Assembly: GCA_023144635.1 (NCBI GenBank)
Contig: JAGLFH010000041.1
Location: forward strand, 62,001 to 126,000
Length of the DNA: 64,000 nucleotides
Reading direction: 5' to 3'
DNA from: Candidatus Auribacterota bacterium
GTDB taxonomy: Bacteria; Auribacterota; JAFGBW01; JAFGJP01
Shown piece by piece: positions 42,976-50,811 of this stretch (its first letter is position 1; each line of letters starts with the position of its first letter). The notes under the pieces were generated by a model. It was not told where the DNA came from. It saw only the letters and a program-made list of their open reading frames with translations, and ran no database searches. A program made the translations under genes and the position numbers.

Positions 42976-43530
42976 ATGACAGATTCTATTAAAAACAGGC
43001 GAAAAAATCATTTTATAAAGAAAAAATTCCAATCTATATTCATTCTTAAATTCTGTACACTTGTTGTAATTGGAGCATTTATATCAACAGGCATAATCTA
43101 TGCTCTTTCTAAAGCAACAGTAACAACCAGTTTTGAAAATTCCCGCCTTATAATCAAAAGTACTTCTGATTTTATTCTTCCAATCATATTACTTAGCTCA
43201 ACTATTGTTATTCTTTTGATCGGTCTTGCCACTATTTTTGTTACTTTATACAGTTCTCACAAAATAGCAGGTCCGCTTTTCCGTCTTGAAAAAGATATGC
43301 AGGAAGTTGCATCTGGAAATTTCAAGAAAACATTTTTTCTGCGAGAACATGACGAGATAAAGGAACTTGCCATAAGCCTTGATACTATGACCAGCTCAAT
43401 CAGAAATAGTATTGCGGATGTAAAAGAAAAGATAACTGAGCTCGAAAAAGAGCTTTCTGATTCAACAAATAACGAAGCATTAAACAAGCTAAAAGAGATA
43501 AAAGATACTCTTTCAAAATTTCAAACATGA
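42976..43530 (+). CDS. HAMP-domain membrane protein
   Basis: The ATG at 42976 with AAAGGAG upstream gives 184 residues; the frame extends to a GTG at 42946 without a site. Two membrane spans (about residues 20-42 and 65-90) enclose a short periplasmic loop, followed by a HAMP domain (YSSHKIAGPLFRLEKDMQEVASGNF, then DEIKELAISLDTMTSSI) and a short coiled coil. There is no kinase, cyclase or receptor output domain, so it probably passes a signal or structure through protein contacts. It lies 55 bp after the lipoprotein gene and may be part of the polysaccharide system. Confidence 0.8.
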   Translation: MTDSIKNRRKNHFIKKKFQSIFILKFCTLVVIGAFISTGIIYALSKATVTTSFENSRLIIKSTSDFILPIILLSSTIVILLIGLATIFVTLYSSHKIAGPLFRLEKDMQEVASGNFKKTFFLREHDEIKELAISLDTMTSSIRNSIADVKEKITELEKELSDSTNNEALNKLKEIKDTLSKFQT

Positions 43531-43762
43531 ACAAAGAAAAAAGTGTTGAGTTTCCGCCTGAGTTTAGTCTTTCACAATATTGGTAAAAGAATTGGACGCA
43601 GATTAGCGCAGATGAAAAGGATCAGAGGGGTTTGGTTTTACTAACAACTAATAGCTAATAACTATTTTGTCGTCCTTCATCCCGCAAAAATACTATCATT
43701 AATTTTGAAAGCTAAAAAAACTTACAAATTAAATAGACTTCGTGGCTAAAGATATACTAATT

Positions 43763-44401
43763 ATGAAAATTCTTAAAAACAAAATCTTTCTCCTTTTTTT
43801 CTTTTTATTAACCGCCTTACTTCTAAGTATTTCTTACCAGATAAGATCCGACTACAGTATAGTAACTATCTCAGATACAAATGATTCCGGAAGCCCTTCT
43901 AAAAGCTCAAAATGGATCATATTCAAAAGCAGTCATTTTACTGTTTACTGTAACCCAACAGCTAATCTAAAAAGAATTGAAAGAAAATTGAGAAAAAGAA
44001 AATTCTATATAACTGGCCTAAAAAACTCAGATTATTCAAGAAACATTCAGGATAAAATAGGATATAGATTAGATAGACTTTTTGTAAGGGCAAAACAGAT
44101 ACTTGATATGAATCCCAGGATCAAAAAGATCCATCTTAAAATCTTTAAAAACAGAAAAGAGGTTAAGGAAGAATTCTTCAAGATTTACAGAATAAGAAGA
44201 AGGGTAAAATCTTTTTACGTATATAAGTTTAATACTATATTTATTTCAGAACAGGATATTACAGACTCTGTAGTAGCCCATGAAATCGGCCATGCTCTTA
44301 CAGATCACTATTTTGTTGTAATACCTCCTCTTAAGGTGCGGGAGATGCTTGCTTCTTATGTTGACCTGCATTTAGAGGAAGAAAGAATACTTGTTGAATA
44401 A
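43763..44401 (+). CDS. putative membrane-anchored gluzincin-type metallopeptidase
   Basis: The 212 residues (ATG at 43763; a GTG at 43742 is less likely) begin with a signal anchor (IFLLFFFLLTALLLSISY). The remainder is basic and probably periplasmic. AHEIGHALTDHYF gives His173, Glu174 and His177 of an HExxH zinc site, and Glu194 in REMLASYVD matches the third ligand seen in small gluzincins (E-G-L-A-x-Y). About 15 kDa of fold precedes the site, as in minigluzincins. I infer a small zinc peptidase; no pro-region is evident. Confidence 0.6.
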   Translation: MKILKNKIFLLFFFLLTALLLSISYQIRSDYSIVTISDTNDSGSPSKSSKWIIFKSSHFTVYCNPTANLKRIERKLRKRKFYITGLKNSDYSRNIQDKIGYRLDRLFVRAKQILDMNPRIKKIHLKIFKNRKEVKEEFFKIYRIRRRVKSFYVYKFNTIFISEQDITDSVVAHEIGHALTDHYFVVIPPLKVREMLASYVDLHLEEERILVE

Positions 44402-44464
44402 AAAATTGTCTTGTAATTTACATAAATAGATATAAAATCTAAATATTTATTATTGATAGTAATT

Positions 44465-44492
44465 TTGAATTTTATTAAATTTGATGTATAAT
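44465..44492 (+). promoter_or_regulatory. candidate sigma70-type promoter
   Basis: TTGAAT (44465-44470), a 16-bp spacer and TATAAT (44487-44492) precede the secreted-protein gene by 43 bp. A GGGGGG tract at 44522-44527 supplies its ribosome binding site. Confidence 0.6.
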
Positions 44493-44535
44493 GTTATTAG
44501 TAAAAAAATTTTAAACCTACAATGGGGGGTAATTT

Positions 44536-45240
44536 ATGAACAATTCTTTTAGAATATTTTTATTATTCTTTGTTGCTCTTATTACAGTTTCTGTAAGTGC
44601 AACATACTGCCTTGCTGATGATAACATCATGACAAAAGCTGAATTTGCAGAAATGATCGTTAAATCTGCAAAAATAGAGCTTCCTGAAGGCACTAAAGAC
44701 CTAACTGACGCAGAATATCACGAGGTCCTTTTTAATGTTCTTGTAGACAATAAAATAGGCTATTTTGCAGGGGCAAAAGCAAGCGATCCTGTATCTTTCG
44801 AGGAATTTGCAGGTGTCCTTTACAATATGGTAGGCGGAGAAGAAAAGCTTAATACCGATGAACAGCTAGTTTATCTTGCTGATCACGGCCATATTCCTCC
44901 GGATTTTCTTGTTGTAAGAGATGTAAGAGAAGGAATAGCAGAGTATAAAAAAGAAAAAGGCTCTTATCCAACTCAGCTTGATCAAGCATTAAACGGCCTT
45001 GCCGCACAGGATAACCCATTTTTTACTGATGTTATGCAGGTTGCTGTAGATACATCTTGGACAAAAAGAGATTTTTTCTATACAGCTCCTTCCACCGGTG
45101 CAGTTTATACATATGAACCAGAATCAGGTAAATTCTCTACAACATCAAATATAGACCTTAATTTTGCAATTGAGACTTTCACCAACTTTGAAAAACCAAA
45201 GGGTGAGCCCGAAGACGAGAAAGAACTTCTAGACAGTTAA
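44536..45240 (+). CDS. secreted protein with SLH-like and pseudopilin-like parts
   Basis: The 234 residues begin with a signal peptide (FRIFLLFFVALITVSVSATYCLA). After it, residues 34-110 resemble two S-layer-homology repeats (MTKAEFAEMIVKSAK, then SFEEFAGVLYNMVGG). The C-terminal half has VREGIAEYKKEKGSYPTQL, FFYTAPSTGAVYTYEPESGKF, the arrangement found after the helix of type II pseudopilins. No prepilin cleavage site is present. It is followed by a strong terminator and preceded by its own promoter, so it is a single-gene unit. The combination is unusual; function unknown. Confidence 0.65.
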   Translation: MNNSFRIFLLFFVALITVSVSATYCLADDNIMTKAEFAEMIVKSAKIELPEGTKDLTDAEYHEVLFNVLVDNKIGYFAGAKASDPVSFEEFAGVLYNMVGGEEKLNTDEQLVYLADHGHIPPDFLVVRDVREGIAEYKKEKGSYPTQLDQALNGLAAQDNPFFTDVMQVAVDTSWTKRDFFYTAPSTGAVYTYEPESGKFSTTSNIDLNFAIETFTNFEKPKGEPEDEKELLDS

Positions 45241-45252
45241 TTTAGTATGCTC

Positions 45253-45309
45253 AACCCTGTAGCACGTATTTATATACACTGCTACAGGGTTATTTCTTTT
45301 ATTTTTATT
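45253..45309 (+). terminator. rho-independent terminator
   Basis: AACCCTGTAGCA (45253-45264) and TGCTACAGGGTT (45280-45291) are perfect 12-bp complements around a 15-nt loop, followed by a T-rich tract (ATTTCTTTTATTTTTATTT). It ends the unit of the secreted-protein gene. Confidence 0.88.
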
Positions 45310-45492
45310 TCCCCTTTCGGTCAATAATAAATATGCCCCAACAAAAGTCTTTATCTTAATTATTGTTAAAACTGATTATGTTAATTATAGATATAACTAG
45401 ATAAATAGTAATATATTTATGTTGACTTTAATGTATAATATGAAATAATTTAAAATTAATTTTAATTTATAAATATATATAGGGAGACGGTT

Positions 45493-46806
45493 ATGAAAAA
45501 ACATTTATTAAAAAGTACGATTTTATCTTTTGTAGCAATGTTTTTATTGTTTCAATTTGTGACGATTGGTTACAGTGATATAACAAAAAAGGATGCCTTA
45601 AAAAGAAAAGCCATTATTGATCAGGGGGATTTTCTTACCAAAGAGGATTATCTTACGAATAAAGATCTTCCTTCTTTGGAAGGTGTTAAATTAGGTAATT
45701 TTCTATTACATGCTATTCTAACCACAGAAGTCGAACATGATTCCAATGTTTATCTGGATGGTGAAAATGATGAAGAAGTTGATACAATATTACTCATCAA
45801 TCCTGCTATTGGATTAGTTCTTCCTATAAAAGATTTTACACTGGGTGTAGGATATGATCTAGAAAAATATTTTTTCAATAACTTTACAAACGAAGATCAT
45901 ACAGATAAATACCTTTCCGGACTGGCAGAATATAAATTAACAGATTATACTATTACCCTAAGAAACATGAACAGCAATTTTTCTCACCGTTCAGGAACTG
46001 AAGACAGAAACCGCATTAAACGTGATGATAATGAATTCCGTGCTGATATAGGAGCTCAATTCGATCAACTTGGTTTTAAAATTGGTTATACAAATAAAAA
46101 AGAGGATTATCTTAGTGACGAACTTTTAACTGAAACTCTTACTTATAACGATAAAGATAAAACTGTAGAGAGTGGAGATATTCAGTTTAGCTATAGAATG
46201 ATGCCAAAAACATCTATTTTAATAGAGTGGGGCTTTGGAAAAGGCGATTATGATAGTGTAAAAAGCCCTGACTATGAATTTGATGAATTTTTAATAGGCC
46301 TTAAGGGAGATCTTCGTCATAATTTAAGCACTCATTTTAAATTAGGTTATAAAAATCAAGACTATGAAGAATCTGCTTTTACTGTTAATGAAGATTTTAA
46401 CAGTCCTGTCATAAGAGGCGGAATAGAATATCTTTTAACAGAAGATGATATTTTGAATTTAGCTGTTGAAAAAAACGTATATGAATCAACATATCTTGAT
46501 CTTAATCATTATGACACCAGTTATATCGGTTTAACTCATACCCATATTTTTAATGCAAAAATAACTAGTAGTTTATTTGGTTCATATCAGGAAAATGATT
46601 ACCCTACTTCTTCTGCTGCTGAAACTTTATTAGTTGGTGAAGCCAGACTTGATAAATTTTACCGCTGGGGATTAAGACTTAGATATTATATTCGTGATTG
46701 GCTCTCAACACAGGGTGCTTACGAATATAAAAGAAGAGATTCAAACGTAAAAGAATATGAATATGAAGTAAATCTTTGGACTCTTCGAGTTTCAGCAGGT
46801 TTTTAA
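45493..46806 (+). CDS. outer-membrane beta-barrel protein of exopolysaccharide system
   Basis: The 437 residues begin with a signal peptide (LLKSTILSFVAMFLLFQFVTIGYS). After it alternating polar/hydrophobic strands run through to the end (EVEHDSNVYLDGENDEEVDTILLINPAIG, YLSGLAEYKLTDYTITL and so on), and the last residues LWTLRVSAGF end in Phe as outer-membrane barrels do. This resembles the TIGR03016/BBP2-like barrels linked with EPS export. It probably forms a channel or anchor for the polysaccharide with Wza. It lies directly upstream of the wza-like gene. Confidence 0.8.
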   Translation: MKKHLLKSTILSFVAMFLLFQFVTIGYSDITKKDALKRKAIIDQGDFLTKEDYLTNKDLPSLEGVKLGNFLLHAILTTEVEHDSNVYLDGENDEEVDTILLINPAIGLVLPIKDFTLGVGYDLEKYFFNNFTNEDHTDKYLSGLAEYKLTDYTITLRNMNSNFSHRSGTEDRNRIKRDDNEFRADIGAQFDQLGFKIGYTNKKEDYLSDELLTETLTYNDKDKTVESGDIQFSYRMMPKTSILIEWGFGKGDYDSVKSPDYEFDEFLIGLKGDLRHNLSTHFKLGYKNQDYEESAFTVNEDFNSPVIRGGIEYLLTEDDILNLAVEKNVYESTYLDLNHYDTSYIGLTHTHIFNAKITSSLFGSYQENDYPTSSAAETLLVGEARLDKFYRWGLRLRYYIRDWLSTQGAYEYKRRDSNVKEYEYEVNLWTLRVSAGF

Positions 46807-46826
46807 ATGGATCTTCTTCTCTTAAT

Positions 46827-46854
46827 TTGAACTATTAGTAATTTGTGTTATACT
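46827..46854 (+). promoter_or_regulatory. candidate promoter close to the start of the Wza-like gene
   Basis: TTGAAC (46827-46832), a 16-bp spacer and TATACT (46849-46854) end 9 bp before the ATG at 46864. No ribosome binding site lies between, so a leaderless transcript is possible. Confidence 0.45.
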
Positions 46855-46863
46855 GTATCTATT

Positions 46864-47472
46864 ATGAAAAAAAAGATCCTGTTAATAACTATCATTTTAC
46901 TTTTTAATCTGCTGCCATGGACCATCGACTATGGACCATCGACTATGGATTATTTATTTGCTCAGATATCAGAGTATAAGCTGCAGTCAGGAGATTTGTT
47001 AAAGATAACTGTCCACAATCAGCCTGATCTTACCACGAGAACACGGGTGTCATCAGATGGTTTTATAACATTTCCTCTACTTGGAAAGATCTTTCTTACA
47101 GGACTCACCGCACAAGAACTTGAAATAAGATTAAAAGGTCTTCTTGAAGAAGATTATTTGGTAAACCCTCAAGTGCTTGTGTTTATTGAAGAATATCACC
47201 CCAGAGAGATCTCTGTTTTAGGCGAAGTGATGAAACCGGGAAAATACAACATGCCAAAAGAAAAGGACCTGACGCTGCTTGAAGCTATTGCTATGGCAGG
47301 AGGATTTTCTAAGGATGCAGATAGGGATAAAAGCCAGGTAATGCGTACTGAAAACGGGAAAAAAGAAACTATTCAAATAAAGGTCACTGATATCACCAAA
47401 AAAGGGCTTAAGGATAAAGACATTCTTCTTAAAGTCGGTGATATTATCTTTATACCAGAAAGCTTCTTCTAA
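46864..47472 (+). CDS. polysaccharide export protein (Wza/KpsD family)
   Basis: The ATG at 46864 gives 202 residues. A hydrophobic leader (KKILLITIILLFNLL) is followed by an unusual stretch, PWTIDYGPSTMDY, encoded by a 14-bp tandem repeat. The poly-export domain (YKLQSGDLLKITVHNQPDLT, VSSDGFITFPLLGKIFLTGLTAQELE, NPQVLVFIEEY) and one SLBB domain (ISVLGEVMKPGKYNMPKEKDLTLLEAIAMAGG) follow. This is the short, two-domain form. It makes the outer-membrane exit of the exopolysaccharide. No lipobox Cys was found, unlike true Wza. Confidence 0.9.
   Translation: MKKKILLITIILLFNLLPWTIDYGPSTMDYLFAQISEYKLQSGDLLKITVHNQPDLTTRTRVSSDGFITFPLLGKIFLTGLTAQELEIRLKGLLEEDYLVNPQVLVFIEEYHPREISVLGEVMKPGKYNMPKEKDLTLLEAIAMAGGFSKDADRDKSQVMRTENGKKETIQIKVTDITKKGLKDKDILLKVGDIIFIPESFF
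46917..46949 (+). repeat. 14-bp tandem repeat inside the Wza-like signal region
   Basis: ATGGACCATCGACT is repeated about 2.4 times (46917-46930, 46931-46944, partial to 46949). It is translated in frame as part of the leader or early mature sequence of the export protein. Confidence 0.85.
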
Positions 47473-47557
47473 TAATCGAAGGACGTTAGACAATCATTCA
47501 AGAGTTCACTAGCACGACAAACGCGATATTATAACTAATAAACTGAGGTTTACAAAT

Positions 47558-49195
47558 ATGGATATATCGAACATACAGGAAGAATTGCATTTAAAAGATT
47601 ATTTGCAGGTTTTTGGTCGCAGGCGCGGCATAGCCATTCTGTTTTATTTTATTGTTATTCTTCTAGTAACTATAGGAACAATCTTCACAACACCTGCATA
47701 TGAAGCAACTGTAACTTTACTAATCGATGTGGAAAGCCCTAATGTTTTGACAACTTCAGGCTCTGTTGCGCTTCAGTCTCAAAATTATTATGCTTATAAA
47801 GAATATTTTCAGACACAACAAAAAATTATTGTTTCCCAATCTATGCTTCAGGAAGCATATGACAAATTCAATATTGGTAATTCAGATGAATATATTGGTT
47901 CAATAGAGCCCTTGAAAAAATTTTCAAAAACTGTCCAAGTAGAGCCTGTTCGAAACACTCGCCTTCTTAAACTGCATGTGATCAACACCGACCGTAAACT
48001 TGCCGCAAAAATAGCTAACTACATAGCCGAAATATATGTAAAACAAAATCTTTATCTTATTACAAGAAGCGAATTAACCAATCTCTTAAAAAATGAATAT
48101 TTAAAACTTGAAGCAAAATTATCCGAATATTCAAAAACATATAAGCATAAACACCCTAACATGATACGCCTTAAAAAAGAAATGGTCGAAATGACGCATA
48201 AAATCAACAGCTTAAAAAAATCATCCATCCGCTACGGTAAAAATACAGAAAACCTAGAAAGCGACTATCGTTATGCTCTCGAAGGATTTAAGGCAAATAA
48301 TGTCCGAGTTCTTGATCCTGCTGCTGTTCCTATAAAACCGATAAAGCCCAAAAAAAGGATCAATCTAATGCTTGGTTTTATAATTGGAATTTTTGGAGGA
48401 ATAGGGCTTGCCTTTTTCTTTGAATACCTCGATGACACATTGCAAGGTATAATCGATCTGAAAAAATTAGTCAATTGGCCTCTTTTAGGCAGTGTACCAA
48501 AAATTTTATCCGGTGGAAAGCGAAGTCGGTATCTTATATCAAATAATAAGCCCACAGATCCTGCCTCTGAATCTTACCGCTCTATAAGAACATCTATTAC
48601 TTTTTCAGTTCCTAAAAACCACATCATTAAGAGTCTTGTTATCACTAGTCCCGGACCTGATGAGGGAAAAACCACAACCTTATGTAATTTAGGTATCGTG
48701 TTTGCGCAAAGTAAAAAGAGAGTGCTTCTTGTAGATGGTGACATGCGAAAACCGCGTTTATCTAGTATATTTAAAGATAAAAAAAAGATTGGCTTAAGTA
48801 ATTTTTTAAATGATCAGGTGGCTTTTGATGATATCGTTGATAAAACAGAAATAGAAAATCTTTTTATTGTTACAAGCGGGGTTATCCCTATCAACACATC
48901 TGAATTACTTTCCAATGAAAAAATGAATGAATTTATGAAAAGGGCTAATGAAAATTTCGATCTTATTCTTTTTGACAGCCCCCCTGTTCCCATAGTTACC
49001 GATGCTACTATTCTTGCTAATTTAGCAGATGTTGTTATTGTTGTTGTGCAAAAAGGTATAACATCAAGAAGAATTTTGCGACATGTTTCTCAGCTTTTAA
49101 AGGGAAGACAAATCAAGGTTTTGGGTACTATTTTAAATAAAAGCCCTTTGGCAGCTGGAAATAGTTATTATTCACAATATTACAAACAGAAATAA
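47558..49195 (+). CDS. Wzz-type chain-length regulator fused to BY-kinase
   Basis: The 545 residues have an N-terminal Wzz domain (LKDYLQVFGRRRGIAILFYFIVILLVTIGTIF as first span, PAYEATVTLLID), a coiled-coil middle, a second span (LMLGFIIGIFGGIGLAFFFEYLDD, about 270-295) and a cytoplasmic ATPase. Walker A is GPDEGKTTT (Gly366-Lys371), Walker A' is VLLVDGDMRKP and Walker B is LILFDSPPV. The end SYYSQYYKQK holds a tyrosine cluster for autophosphorylation. It sets polysaccharide chain length and couples polymerisation with export through the Wza-type protein encoded 86 bp upstream. Confidence 0.93.
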   Translation: MDISNIQEELHLKDYLQVFGRRRGIAILFYFIVILLVTIGTIFTTPAYEATVTLLIDVESPNVLTTSGSVALQSQNYYAYKEYFQTQQKIIVSQSMLQEAYDKFNIGNSDEYIGSIEPLKKFSKTVQVEPVRNTRLLKLHVINTDRKLAAKIANYIAEIYVKQNLYLITRSELTNLLKNEYLKLEAKLSEYSKTYKHKHPNMIRLKKEMVEMTHKINSLKKSSIRYGKNTENLESDYRYALEGFKANNVRVLDPAAVPIKPIKPKKRINLMLGFIIGIFGGIGLAFFFEYLDDTLQGIIDLKKLVNWPLLGSVPKILSGGKRSRYLISNNKPTDPASESYRSIRTSITFSVPKNHIIKSLVITSPGPDEGKTTTLCNLGIVFAQSKKRVLLVDGDMRKPRLSSIFKDKKKIGLSNFLNDQVAFDDIVDKTEIENLFIVTSGVIPINTSELLSNEKMNEFMKRANENFDLILFDSPPVPIVTDATILANLADVVIVVVQKGITSRRILRHVSQLLKGRQIKVLGTILNKSPLAAGNSYYSQYYKQK

Positions 49196-49294
49196 AACTT
49201 CATTATTCACATCAATAATTTTTAATCTCTTTCCATTAACCGTGGACATTTACTTGATAAATATGAAATAGTTTTAACTTCTATTTAAAAAGTA

Positions 49295-49672
49295 CATGAA
49301 TTACCCGAAAAATATGATGTTGTCGTTTCTTCTCTTGCATCGCATCACTTTTTGACCAACAATGATAAAATAAATTTTTACAGAAAAATATTTATTTGCT
49401 TATCTGAGAAAGGTATTTTTTATAACGCTAATGTTGTTTTGAGATCAAGTAATTTTTTTCAAAGTATATACATGAAAAAATAAAATGACTTTATGCAGTT
49501 AAACATACCTGAAGAAGAGATCCAATCCAAATGGAATCCAAAAGAGGAAGACAGACCTGCAAAGTTAATAGATCAGCTTAACTGGCTTTCAAATATAGGA
49601 TTTAGCGATGTAGATGTAATTTTGAAGTATTACAACTTTGCTGTCTTCGGAGGAAGAAGAAACAGCGTTTAG
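49295..49672 (+). pseudogene. decayed class I methyltransferase, missing its N-terminal half
   Basis: One frame from 49295 to the stop at 49670-49672 reads like the second half of a methyltransferase: YDVVVSSLASHHFLTNNDKI (motif IV/post-IV) and FICLSEKGIFYNANVVL, then a TAA at 49481-49483, and beyond it [42 protein letters not shown] and a normal end. The SAM-binding half is not found upstream. Loss of the start plus an internal stop in an otherwise conserved frame indicate a pseudogene. The 518-bp gap between Wzc and the next gene holds only this. Confidence 0.75.
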
Positions 49673-49713
49673 TTATATGTTAGTATTAAAGTCCACATAA
49701 AATAATATTTATA

Positions 49714-50796
49714 ATGTCACTAAAAAATAATTTGGTTTTGAGTTACAAAATTTTATTCAAAAAAGACGGGCATGTTGGCCTGGCACAGCTTATAAAACTT
49801 AGATTTAAAAGTTTGTTCTCGAAAAAGATAAAAATCGGTTTTGGAACTGTTTATTTGCGCAGCACAACGGCTACAAGAAGATTTCATATAGATCCCATTA
49901 TAGATTATATCAATAAATACAGTGAAAAATATACCTGTGATATGTTTCTTAAGAAAGATTGCTTATCAAGATTTAATATTCTTATTATCGTAAAGGATTT
50001 TGCACATATAGACTATCAAAAGATCATAGATCTTAAGAAAAAGAATAAGCTTCTTATCTATCGCATTACTGACAGCAAATCAGAAATGTATCAGGATGGC
50101 AACAACGAGCTCAAGCAACAAATTGCGTTAATGGACGGAGTAATTGTTCCCAATCCTCTTACCCAAAAGGACATTGAAAGTGTTAACACCAACATTAGAT
50201 TGATCGAAGCACCAATGATCACTTATAAATACAAAAAGAATTATGAAAGCGACGGCGTTGTAAAAATATTATGGGAGGGCTATAAAGAGAACTTGGAATC
50301 CATGAAAAGGGTTCATTCCATATTAGAAAAACTTAATAAAAATCTTAGTTGTAAATTTAATTTAATCTATCACAGCGATATTTCATCTAAAGATGAAGGC
50401 CTAATAAAATATATAAAATGGGAACTTTCAAATTGGGAGAATATGCTTATAAGTTCAGATATAGCCGTTGTTATTAAGCCCATTGAAGATAAATATCAGC
50501 AAAGAAAACCTTCAACTAAGATCAATACCTATAGATTAGCTGGTCTTCCTGTTGTATGTACTCCTTCTGAAGCAGATAAAATGGTTATCGAACATGGAAA
50601 AACAGGTTTTTTTGCTTATACAGATGATGATTGGTATGAGTATTTAAAAAAATTAATAGAAAATGCTGCTTTAAGAAAGGAAATAGGTCGTGCTGGCAGA
50701 CAGTATGTTATAGAAAATTTCAGTATTGATAGAATATCCCGGAAATACATGGATTTTTTCGATAAACTTGTGAGAGATAACAACTTCATTAAATAA
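49714..50796 (+). CDS. GT4-like glycosyltransferase
   Basis: The 360 residues look like a diverged GT-B enzyme. The C-terminal half has NMLISSDIAVVIKP, STKINTYRLAGLPVVCTPSEADKMVIEHGKTGFF (donor-site region) and EIGRAGRQYVIENFSIDRISRKYMDFF at the end, as in GT4 proteins. The N-terminal half (KKIKIGFGTVYLRSTTATRRFHIDP) is unlike the commonest families. It follows the decayed methyltransferase and precedes the NAD-dependent oxidoreductase by 15 bp, so it probably transfers a sugar in repeat-unit assembly. The donor is unknown. Confidence 0.8.
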   Translation: MSLKNNLVLSYKILFKKDGHVGLAQLIKLRFKSLFSKKIKIGFGTVYLRSTTATRRFHIDPIIDYINKYSEKYTCDMFLKKDCLSRFNILIIVKDFAHIDYQKIIDLKKKNKLLIYRITDSKSEMYQDGNNELKQQIALMDGVIVPNPLTQKDIESVNTNIRLIEAPMITYKYKKNYESDGVVKILWEGYKENLESMKRVHSILEKLNKNLSCKFNLIYHSDISSKDEGLIKYIKWELSNWENMLISSDIAVVIKPIEDKYQQRKPSTKINTYRLAGLPVVCTPSEADKMVIEHGKTGFFAYTDDDWYEYLKKLIENAALRKEIGRAGRQYVIENFSIDRISRKYMDFFDKLVRDNNFIK

Positions 50797-50811
50797 GAAA
50801 AGGAGCGAAAC

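Noticed and set aside
43257-43487. A 76-residue Ser/Phe-rich minus-strand frame
   Set aside because: It is the antisense image of the HAMP coiled-coil region.
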